A stretch of 25,424 bases of DNA from assembly GCA_938036835.1 (NCBI GenBank), contig CALHWB010000066.1, positions 1 to 25,424 of the forward strand, in the 5' to 3' direction. The notes under the pieces are model-generated. The model was not told where the DNA came from, did no database searches, and worked only from the letters and a program-made list of their open reading frames with translations. This stretch comes from an uncultured Propionibacterium sp. (lineage in GTDB: Bacteria > Actinomycetota > Actinomycetes > Propionibacteriales > Propionibacteriaceae). The translations under genes were made by a program, and so were the position numbers. The first letter of the stretch is position 1. Each line of letters starts with the position of its first letter. This document shows positions 10,401 through 15,504 of this stretch, piece after piece.

Positions 10401-10683
10401 AGCCTGCGCTGATGCCGGGACCTCCCACCCGAGCGGCCAGGTACTGGGTCAGTTGTCGCCGATGCGCCACCGAGGGAACCACCAGCAGGTCCAGTTCCAG
10501 GGGCCCGGCAGGTTCGTCTTGGACCAGCTGAGTGATCAATTCGGCACCCTGTGACCAGCACGCCACCCGATGCCGGGCCAGGGTGGTCTCGGCCGTCCGG
10601 TTTTCGGCTTCCGGTGAGGCGGCGTTCTGCGGCTGGGAACCCGTTCCCGACCCCACCGCCGAGCCCGGGCCGCCAATGCACAT
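7408..10683 (-). CDS. recC: RecBCD enzyme subunit RecC (exodeoxyribonuclease V gamma)
   Basis: This is a 1091-residue protein, close to the usual RecC size of about 1100. RecC is an inactivated helicase/nuclease that splits the duplex and scans for Chi-like signals. Family landmarks are LELDLLVVPSVAHRRQL near the start, ICILGLDDDRFPGSDVVDGD, RRQQLLDALLAAREHFIVI, ELDELTAFLRHPARELL, and KIDDLLGIWLQILLLS towards the C-terminus. The ATG at 10683 was chosen because GAAAGG lies 7 nt upstream (10691-10696). The open frame extends to 10884, but that part has no comparable signal. With this start the first 45 or so residues are a Gly/Ala/Ser-rich tail that is not usual for RecC; a GTG near the conserved part has no visible ribosome binding site. 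It is the first recognised gene of the recC-recB-recD operon. A LexA operator lies about 310 bp upstream. Confidence 0.92.
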   Translation of the reverse strand: MCIGGPGSAVGSGTGSQPQNAASPEAENRTAETTLARHRVACWSQGAELITQLVQDEPAGPLELDLLVVPSVAHRRQLTQYLAARVGGPGISAGYEFCTLPELLHRLRSSTGAPDGWRGRALALSIRQVLAQQSTNPELAPIYQHLGSPERHPGRLHNTTRRIAALFSGYLRQRPQMLADWAAGQAIDPTGQPLGDRDRWQPALWRELIAWHGTDPVRQHTELLAQLRGAAVPGLARRILVSSVTELLDAELALLTALAGHHEVHLVELSGIRIHPARAGSDFARNHSHRPADEPADREARQNPADQRSLLAKVQAEVASDLVPTAGRVDDSLQIHACAGPNRQVAVLREVLCDLFSADASLQPRDVLVLCPQLDAYAELIRAAFTPDPSETSRWHPGHRLRVQLATSGSQSVNPVLVLLTRLFELYAGRATSADLVELCRLEPIAQRFEFGPDDLERIVQLVGQAQIRWGIDPAQRERNLVPIHQSTWQAGMDRLLLSLAMGQRPATQLGEVTPVPDVGAGEAALIGRLAELVSRVTAVLAEFGSPASVAGWVERLRIAIDRLVALPDDAGQLDQALDVLTGLVTTAGRVTAEYRAGDFAAQLAEAGRELPGRTNHGNGALLVTELGDAQAIEARVICILGLDDDRFPGSDVVDGDDLLSRPGAGIVRHWTQDRRAIRRQQLLDALLAAREHFIVITQGNDEFTGATRPQPICILDLVNACGVEPATAWQPGSQSRPLIRWHPLHAHDPAAFTAHPGIPRSFDEQAYRGARRLLAPTTPVPPRRRLEHPVRPTVGPVELDELTAFLRHPARELLRRQTGITLQASQQILDETLPIAPDPLTGWQVGNEIYADLLAGGSPGQASACAGLGGRILAGQLGSRLLSSQTAAARAAAERVQAARRGVPRWVDCAFEAADGQIVGRIPMSGAHIVQHGFRYAKIDDLLGIWLQILLLSASKPDRIPSGCFVGRNALLLTAPPPDQARRLLAGLLRLRTMGLRQAIPMPLRTAAAYLDFQSWQRDPDPAARTATAFATEDANWHYFFPTAADLLAARRPGATGRKDAIPWFAELACWVLNPIRRHTHAWAPGREAE

Positions 10684-10765
10684 CTGATCGCCTTTCGAAA
10701 TGCTCTGTCTGGCCAGCCGGGCCGCCGAGAGGTTCTGCCGGCTGATCGACGCAATGGGAACAACC

Positions 10766-10975
10766 CTACTTGCTGTCGGCATGGGCATCCGCAGCGATGA
10801 TCGCCGCGCCGGAGGCATCGGTTCGGACCGGGCATGCGCCCCTGCCGGGAGGCAGTTCGGGGATTGATGAGAGGCTGTGGCCACTCCGGGCGGGGAAACC
10901 TCGGCTTGTTTGGGTGAGAGGCTTCTGGCTTGGGTGGTTGGCGTGTGGGGTGGATCGGTGCGCGGTCGCGGTCAT
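10766..10975 (-). CDS. Small hypothetical protein behind a LexA box
   Basis: This is a 69-residue open reading frame of unknown function. The ATG at 10975 has a strong ribosome binding site, GGAAGGG (10980-10986), 4 nt upstream. A perfect LexA-type operator lies 20-35 nt upstream of the start codon. The protein begins MTATAHRSTPHANHPSQ, is rich in Ser, Pro, His and Ala, has a single Cys, and ends in an Ala/Asp-rich stretch (AAIIAADAHADSK). There is no signal peptide, membrane segment or recognisable domain. Third codon positions are mostly G or C, as in neighbouring genes. It lies 82 bp upstream of recC on the same strand, so it could be the first gene of the recCBD transcript, or a leader peptide. 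An accidental frame cannot be excluded at this length. Confidence 0.45.
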   Translation of the reverse strand: MTATAHRSTPHANHPSQKPLTQTSRGFPARSGHSLSSIPELPPGRGACPVRTDASGAAIIAADAHADSK

Positions 10976-10995
10976 GATGCCCTTCCAGTGATCGA

Positions 10996-11011
10996 TCGAA
11001 CGTGTGTTCGA
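10996..11011 (-). promoter_or_regulatory. LexA (SOS) operator
   Basis: The sequence TCGAACGTGTGTTCGA is two perfect TCGAAC/GTTCGA half-sites with a 4-nt centre. This matches the Gram-positive and actinobacterial LexA box (CGAAC-N4-GTTCG). It lies 20 nt upstream of the 69-codon frame and about 310 nt upstream of recC. No + strand gene starts nearby, so the - strand genes are the likely targets. A convincing -10/-35 pair is not evident around it. Confidence 0.8.
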
Positions 11012-11126
11012 TTCGATTTCCAGTGTGCACCATGCCACCGACAAAACCAACAACCCACCCACCACCTGGACCTCACCGGTATGGTGGGCCGAGTCTGTCA
11101 AGTCTCACCAGCTAGCCCGACGGGGG

Positions 11127-11158
11127 TGGGGTGGCGTCCCCCACGGGACGCCACCCCA
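11127..11158. terminator. Strong hairpin, likely terminator of the lipoprotein/PKD unit
   Basis: GGGGTGGCGTCCC (11128-11140) pairs perfectly with GGGACGCCACCCC (11145-11157) around the loop CCAC. A T-A pair at 11127/11158 extends the stem, and G-T wobbles extend it further. It lies about 120 bp beyond the stop of the secreted-protein gene on the - strand, before the SOS operator. There is no T-run after it, so classical Rho-independent termination is not certain, but such U-less hairpins are common in actinobacteria. Confidence 0.55.
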
Positions 11159-11280
11159 TTGGGCTCCTTTGACGGGCAGGGCTCTGTTGCCGGCTGCTGG
11201 TGTTGCCAGCAACTGAGCCCACGCCCCACCCGGCTCCCGTACCCGGCCCGGTACCGGTGTTTGGTGGGTGAACCGGCGGA

Positions 11281-12135
11281 TCAGCCGGTGACTACGGCGT
11301 GGAAGTTGCGGATGGGCAGGTTCGGGTAGGTACCGACCGACTGGAGCTGAAGCTGACCCTTCTGATCCAGGGCCGCCCAGTCGACGATCCACTGCTGGGT
11401 GACCGTAATCGTGTAATCCCCCGGATGCTCATACTTATGCCCACAATCCGGCGACATCAGGAGCGGATCGGTATAGCGGGTCTTGGAGGTCATGGTCGCG
11501 CACCAGATCACCGTGCCATCCCCCCAGTCCACCGTGGCTCCGCCCGGGGTGGCCTGCATCTGGATGTCGATGCCCTCCATGCTGGTGGCAGCGGTCTGGG
11601 GTTGGACGCCCTCGGTCCACAACCAGATCGGTAGCCCGACCGCCAGCAGCTTCCACTGATTCCAGGACGGATCCGGACCGAGCCGCACCATCGGGGTGGG
11701 CACCCCCAGCTCTAGCGAGGCCTGGGACACGACCCCGGGCAGGCCAGCCACCGGCTCGGCCGGCTCTGCCGGTTCGACCGGTTCGGCCGGCGGAGCAGGG
11801 GCCGGGGTGTCCTCCGGCCCACAATAGACACTAAAGAACGCGGGAATACATATCCGTTCCCGAGGCACACTCGGCTGCGGAGCGGCAGGCGCACCCCCCA
11901 CCGGCTGGCCAGGCTGAGCCTGCGGAACAGCCGGCTCAACCGGGGGTGCCGGTTGGGCCGGCTGAGCAGGTTGAGCAGGCTGCCTCACCGTACACTCCAC
12001 AGATCCTTTCCAGAATCCTGACTGAGCGCCGCAGTCGTCGGCGTGGGCCGGGGACACAACACCCAGACCCGGTACCGCCAGCACCAGCCCACAACACACC
12101 AACCGTCGTGTCAGTCCCGCCCGTATCAATTGCAT
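11281..12135 (-). CDS. Secreted proline-rich protein with PKD-like C-terminal domain
   Basis: This is a 284-residue exported protein. The signal peptide has basic residues, a hydrophobic core to about residue 28 and a likely cleavage site AHA|D (30-32). Residues about 52-130 are low-complexity: QPAQPAQPAQPAPP, QPGQP and EPVEPAEPAEP repeats typical of a wall-spanning linker. In the C-terminal half, VDWGDGT (202-208) and HKYEHPGDYTITVT (233-246) form the two halves of a PKD/Ig-like beta-sandwich signature. Six Cys residues in the mature part (35, 48, 96, 105, 212, 231) could form disulfides. The start is firm: GGGAGAGG lies just upstream of the ATG at 12135, which overlaps the end of the lipoprotein gene by 10 bp. 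The two are coupled and probably act together at the cell surface. The function is unknown. Confidence 0.85.
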   Translation of the reverse strand: MQLIRAGLTRRLVCCGLVLAVPGLGVVSPAHADDCGAQSGFWKGSVECTVRQPAQPAQPAQPAPPVEPAVPQAQPGQPVGGAPAAPQPSVPRERICIPAFFSVYCGPEDTPAPAPPAEPVEPAEPAEPVAGLPGVVSQASLELGVPTPMVRLGPDPSWNQWKLLAVGLPIWLWTEGVQPQTAATSMEGIDIQMQATPGGATVDWGDGTVIWCATMTSKTRYTDPLLMSPDCGHKYEHPGDYTITVTQQWIVDWAALDQKGQLQLQSVGTYPNLPIRNFHAVVTG

Positions 12136-12692
12136 AATGCCTCTCCCTTAGCATCGATGTGGAACATTTTCACTAGGCCGTCACCGGCCACCCGGAAATG
12201 CGCGTAATAGCTGAACTTAACACCCTCACGCACCACATTCCCATTGGCATCCAGCACCACAAACTCGGTACCGTCCAGACAGACCGCCATGGTGGCCACC
12301 GAATCCTTGAACGGCCGCGACCACTCCGGCCAGGTGGTAACCGCCGCCGGGCCGCTCACATGCAGCCCCCCGGCCTTGCCCTCCTCAAACAGGGATCGAG
12401 TCACTTCCAGTTGCTGTGTGTCTAGGTAAGTGGCCATTTCGGGTGGGAACTGCGAATAGTCCCCGGTCATCTCGTACTTGCGCTGGGTTTCGATGAATCC
12501 CCAGAACGCCTGCTCCGCCTTGGCATACATCAACGCTTTAAAGGAACCTGGCTCAGGGGTGTATTCGGAAACAGGTGTCGGCGATGGTTCCGGGGCCGGC
12601 TGTCTGGGCCCGCAGCCGGCCAACAGCACGGCTAGTAGTAGAAGCGGGATGGCTGCTAATCGGGGTATCGGTAGTGGTCGGGGTGTCGGCAT
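12126..12692 (-). CDS. Putative lipoprotein, possibly NTF2-like
   Basis: This is a 188-residue lipoprotein. The signal peptide has Arg/Pro residues, then a run IPLLLLAVLLAG, then Cys27 in a good lipobox (LLAG|C), so it should be lipid-anchored on the outer face of the membrane. A Pro-rich linker follows (PAPEPSPTPVSEYTPEPG). The rest has a helical first part (KALMYAKAEQAFWGF, with YLDTQQLEVTRSLFEEG) and a strand-rich second part ending in KFSYYAHFRVAGDGLVKMFHID. I read this as a possible NTF2-like cone, by inference only. The open frame runs upstream to 13199, but the ATG at 12690-12692 has TGGAGG 5 nt upstream and starts exactly at the signal peptide. It is first in a two-gene unit with the PKD-like secreted protein, behind a TTGACA promoter. 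Confidence 0.83.
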   Translation of the reverse strand: MPTPRPLPIPRLAAIPLLLLAVLLAGCGPRQPAPEPSPTPVSEYTPEPGSFKALMYAKAEQAFWGFIETQRKYEMTGDYSQFPPEMATYLDTQQLEVTRSLFEEGKAGGLHVSGPAAVTTWPEWSRPFKDSVATMAVCLDGTEFVVLDANGNVVREGVKFSYYAHFRVAGDGLVKMFHIDAKGEALCN

Positions 12693-13004
12693 TGAAACCT
12701 CCAAAGGGGGGTGTGGTCCGCAAGGGGGTAGCGGCCCAGTACCACTTATTGTTTCATACCGAACTCCCCTGTCAACCCCGCAACGACCAAAACTGTGGAA
12801 AACCCCACAGCCCACGGGTGGGTGTGTGGGCTGGACGATCGGCTTGGGTGGTCTGGTGAGGTGGGGGTGGAGGCGCTGGGTGTGGGTTGCCGCTGGCCGG
12901 CAACGTAGCTCGCCGGGACCTGCGGAGCCCCCGGCGACGGGTACCCGCCATCCTGGTTGGGGTGGCGTCCGGGGCGGTCGCTGCGGTCTCGTACAGTGAA
13001 CCGC
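12693..13004. other. Divergent intergenic region between lipoprotein and uvrD2
   Basis: These 312 bases carry the - strand promoter (12748-12775) and the probable uvrD2 -10 (12992-12997). Two inverted repeats are visible. CTGTGG/CCACAG (12793-12798 and 12805-12810) has a 6-nt loop. TCGCCGGG/CCCGGCGA (12910-12917 and 12930-12937) has a 12-nt loop. Their role is unknown. No further gene is seen. Confidence 0.5.
12748..12775 (-). promoter_or_regulatory. Candidate sigma-70 promoter of the lipoprotein unit
   Basis: On the - strand a perfect -35, TTGACA (12770-12775), is followed after 16 bp by AACAAT (12748-12753), which matches four of six -10 positions. Transcription would begin near 12740 and leave a leader of about 50 nt that contains the strong TGGAGG ribosome binding site of the lipoprotein gene. 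Confidence 0.55.
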
Positions 13005-13007
13005 GTG
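12992..13007 (+). promoter_or_regulatory. Probable leaderless promoter -10 of uvrD2
   Basis: TACAGT (12992-12997) fits the actinobacterial TANNNT -10 and is followed by 7 nt and then GTG (13005). No ribosome binding site precedes the GTG. The spacing would put the first transcribed base on the start codon. No clear -35 is seen. Confidence 0.45.
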
Positions 13008-14828
13008 ATTGATCCAGGCGACGCCGGGAATGGCCCGGCCGGCGATGTGCTGGCCGGCCTGGATTCCCAGCAGCGGGCGGTGGCCACCACCTTCGGGATG
13101 CCGGTCGTGGTGCTCGCGGGCGCCGGCACCGGGAAAACCCGGGCGATCACCCATCGGATCGCCCATGGTGCGCTTTGCGGGCGGCTGCGTCCCGAGCACA
13201 CCCTGGCGGTGACCTTCACCGCTAGAGCCGCCGGGGAGTTGCGTCAGCGGCTACACTCGCTGGGGGTTCCCCGGGTTCAGGCGCGCACCTTCCACTCCGC
13301 GGCTCTGCGCCAACTCGCCTATTTCTGGCCACGGGTCCATGGCGGCGAATTGCCTCCGGTTGCCCCGAACAATTTTGCGCTGGTGGCCGAGGCGGGGCAG
13401 GGGCTGGGGATGACACTGACCACCTCGTCGATTCGCGAGCTGGTGGCCGAGGTCGGCTGGGCGAAGGCAAGCCAGCTATCGGCCGACCGCTATGCCGAGT
13501 TGGCCGGCCCCAGCGGGCGCGGCGTCCCCGGCCTGGACGCCGAACAGGTGGCCCGGTTGCTGCGGCGCTACGAGCAGGTGAAGAAACGTCGCGGGCTGAT
13601 CGATTTCGATGACATCTTGCTATGCACCATCGCATTGCTCGCCGAGCACCCCCAGATCGCCGAACAGGTGCGCGACCAATACCGATACTTCACGGTAGAC
13701 GAGTTCCAAGACGTCTCACCGGTGCAGCGCAGCCTGCTGGAACTGTGGCTGGCCGAGCGTCCCGATATCTGCGTGGTGGGCGATCCCAACCAGGCCATCC
13801 ACACCTTTGCCGGGGCCCAGCCCGGTTACCTGACCTCTTTTGCAGCCGATCATCCGGGCGCGGTGCTGCTGAAGCTGGAAACCAACTACCGGAGCACCCC
13901 CCAGATCGTACGGGCGGCGAATGCGTTGCTGGGTCGCGGTCTACGACTACGCGCCGTACGCCCGGCGGGTGCCCAAATCGAGATCTACCCCACCGATGAC
14001 GACATCACGGAGGCCGAACAACTGGCCGGCTGGTTGCGGGAGCAGCAACGCGCCGGACTGGGCTGGTCGGATCTGGCGGTGCTGTATCGGATCAATGCCC
14101 AGGCGGAAACCTTGCAGATGGCGTTGACGAGAGCCGGCATCCCATATCTGGTGCGCGACCCCGAGACCAGCCTCGGCCAGCGTACGGCCCAGCCCGCCGG
14201 GCAGGAATCGGACCGGGTGACGTTGGCCACCTTGCACTCTGCGAAAGGACTGGAATGGGAGGCGGTAGCGATCGTCGGGGCCAGCGAGGGGCTGCTGCCC
14301 TTCACGTTGGCCACCACCGCGGCAGCGGTGGCGGAGGAACGGCGGCTGTGCTATGTGGGGGTGACCAGGGCACGCAGCAGACTGCGGATCAGTTGGGCCC
14401 GGAATGGCAGTCCCGGCCGGGGTAGGCGGGAGGCCTCACGGTTCCTGCGCGGGGCCGGATTGATCGACACGGCGAATCCCGGCGGGAGCGGGCCGCTCAG
14501 GCGGAGAAGGAACCAGCCGGGTCGCAGACTGCCGGTTTGCTGGGTTTGCCGGGCCCCACTCAGCGAGACCGATGAGATCAAACTGGGCCGGCATCTGCGC
14601 TGTGTGGTGACGATGGATGAGGAGTTGCTCGACAGACTGAAGAACTGGCGCAGCCAACGAGCTCGCCTCCAGTCGGTGCCCGCCTTCGTGGTATTCACCG
14701 ACGCCACCTTGCAGGCGCTGGCCGAGCAGCGGCCGACCGACACGGCCGGATTGGCCGCGATTCCGGGCATCGGGGCGGTGAAGCTGGCGCGCTATGGGGG
14801 AGAACTGTTGAACATACTGGCTGGTTGA
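13005..14828 (+). CDS. uvrD2: ATP-dependent DNA helicase UvrD2
   Basis: This is a 607-residue SF1A 3'-5' helicase with a C-terminal HRDC domain. Walker A is AGAGTGKT (38-45). Further motifs are TFTARAAGEL (Ia), VDEFQDVSPVQ (II), VGDPNQAIHTFAG (III), ETNYRSTPQIV (IV), LHSAKGLEWEAVAIVG (V) and CYVGVTRARSRL (VI). The HRDC domain occupies the last 55 residues or so (FVVFTDATLQALAEQ ... IPGIGAVKLARYG). Mycobacterial UvrD2 has a tetracysteine linker before HRDC; here the four positions are Cys512, Cys515, His530 and Cys533, so the third ligand is His. Start choice: GTG 13005 sits 7 nt behind a TACAGT -10; GTG 12996 and TTG 12957 are alternatives in the same frame. It stands alone on the + strand, next to the exported-protein unit. 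UvrD2 is essential in mycobacteria. Confidence 0.93.
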   Translation: MIDPGDAGNGPAGDVLAGLDSQQRAVATTFGMPVVVLAGAGTGKTRAITHRIAHGALCGRLRPEHTLAVTFTARAAGELRQRLHSLGVPRVQARTFHSAALRQLAYFWPRVHGGELPPVAPNNFALVAEAGQGLGMTLTTSSIRELVAEVGWAKASQLSADRYAELAGPSGRGVPGLDAEQVARLLRRYEQVKKRRGLIDFDDILLCTIALLAEHPQIAEQVRDQYRYFTVDEFQDVSPVQRSLLELWLAERPDICVVGDPNQAIHTFAGAQPGYLTSFAADHPGAVLLKLETNYRSTPQIVRAANALLGRGLRLRAVRPAGAQIEIYPTDDDITEAEQLAGWLREQQRAGLGWSDLAVLYRINAQAETLQMALTRAGIPYLVRDPETSLGQRTAQPAGQESDRVTLATLHSAKGLEWEAVAIVGASEGLLPFTLATTAAAVAEERRLCYVGVTRARSRLRISWARNGSPGRGRREASRFLRGAGLIDTANPGGSGPLRRRRNQPGRRLPVCWVCRAPLSETDEIKLGRHLRCVVTMDEELLDRLKNWRSQRARLQSVPAFVVFTDATLQALAEQRPTDTAGLAAIPGIGAVKLARYGGELLNILAG

Positions 14829-14874
14829 CCGCCTCGTGCTGCCGGGCCGTCCCGATCGGGAAGGTGCATTGGAA

Positions 14875-14913
14875 ACGCCAGCGGGATGACTGGGCCAACC
14901 ACCCCGCTGGCGT
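14875..14913. terminator. Hairpin between convergent uvrD2 and DUF5679-like gene
   Basis: CGCCAGCGGG (14876-14885) pairs perfectly with CCCGCTGGCG (14903-14912) around a 17-nt loop, plus a flanking A-T pair. It lies 47 bp after the uvrD2 stop and 18 bp after the small - strand gene, so it could serve both. A 12-bp palindrome TCCCGATCGGGA (14850-14861) lies just before it. No T-run is present. Confidence 0.5.
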
Positions 14914-14930
14914 ACCTCCAGCCTTCGGAT

Positions 14931-15092
14931 TCAGGCCCTGCCGAGGATGCGGTTCAGATTGGTGCCGCAGACCGGGCACTTGGCCTTGGCCATCTTGGTG
15001 CCCTTGTCGTTGACCACGACATTGCCCTTCGTCTCGCGCTTCTCCTTGCACTTCACGCAGTAGAACTCGCCCTTGTAGGTTTCGTCAGCCAC
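14931..15092 (-). CDS. Small zinc-ribbon protein, DUF5679-like
   Basis: This is a 53-residue protein that starts with GTG at 15092. The purine-rich GGAGAGG, 4 nt upstream, is an excellent ribosome binding site. The sequence opens MADETYKGEFYCVKCKEKR and ends CPVCGTNLNRILGRA, so two C-x2-C knuckles (Cys12/Cys15 and Cys39/Cys42) can bind one zinc. The middle is Lys-rich (VVVNDKGTKMAKAK), which gives a basic small protein. This matches the actinobacterial DUF5679 family as I recall it. The function is unknown; a zinc ribbon with basic residues suggests nucleic-acid or ribosome binding, by inference. It is monocistronic and converges with uvrD2 across a shared hairpin. Confidence 0.9.
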   Translation of the reverse strand: MADETYKGEFYCVKCKEKRETKGNVVVNDKGTKMAKAKCPVCGTNLNRILGRA

Positions 15093-15504
15093 AATTCCTC
15101 TCCTAAATTGTCCGACTGGCCGGGTTACCCGCTGTTCCGTGCTGGAGACGGTGCAACCACTAAGCGAATACTCTAGTCAAGGCAACGGCTCCCGGCCGCG
15201 CTACGACGCACGAGGATGGCGGATGAGCCAGCACAGAACAGCCCCCGGTGGCGGTGGATTCTACGCCTTCCCCTGCGTGAATCCGGCCACTCGGGGGCCT
15301 TGCGAAAAGGGTAGTCCGTGGCGCGGTTGAACGTCAAGGCCAACGTTCCAAGAGGCGGTCGGCCGGCCGCCGAACAGACCGGTGGATTCCTGGCGGGCCG
15401 AGCCGCCGCCTAGGAGCGCTGCACGACCGATCGACCGGCGGGCGCACCGGGCTGGGCCGATCGGGTACCGCCGGGTCGGCGGAGCCGGAATACCGGCGGC
15501 TGGT
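15093..15504. other. Intergenic region, no gene seen
   Basis: These 412 bases separate the small zinc-ribbon gene from the end of the metalloprotease-like gene, both on the - strand. The upstream region of the small gene contains TTGACT (- strand, 15175-15180) as a possible -35, without a convincing -10. Near the metalloprotease stop there is a short hairpin CCGCC-GGGTC-GGCGG (15468-15482). Open frames here are short, lack ribosome binding sites and resemble nothing. No tRNA fold is evident. Confidence 0.5.

Larger units (their letters stand above)
10976..11280. other. Intergenic region upstream of the SOS/recCBD unit
   Basis: This stretch of about 305 bases separates the PKD-like secreted protein from the 69-codon frame. 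It holds the LexA operator (10996-11011) and a strong hairpin (11127-11158). A TTGACA on the - strand (11096-11101) has no good -10 at the right distance. Open frames here are short, lack ribosome binding sites and resemble no family. I see no RNA gene. Confidence 0.6.

Noticed and set aside
11096..11101. TTGACA on the - strand as a promoter of the SOS unit
   Set aside because: No acceptable -10 is found 16-18 bp downstream, and it lies about 85 bp from the LexA box.
12792..12803. ACTGTGGAAAAC, resembling a DnaA box
   Set aside because: It is a single imperfect site with no cluster and no origin genes nearby; it is better explained as one arm of the CTGTGG/CCACAG repeat.
12693..13199. Upstream extension of the lipoprotein frame
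   Set aside because: The ATG at 12692 has an ideal ribosome binding site and starts a clean lipoprotein signal peptide; the extension crosses the promoter and uvrD2.
15139..15330. 63-codon + strand frame in the 412-base gap
   Set aside because: It has no ribosome binding site, no recognisable composition and no domain.
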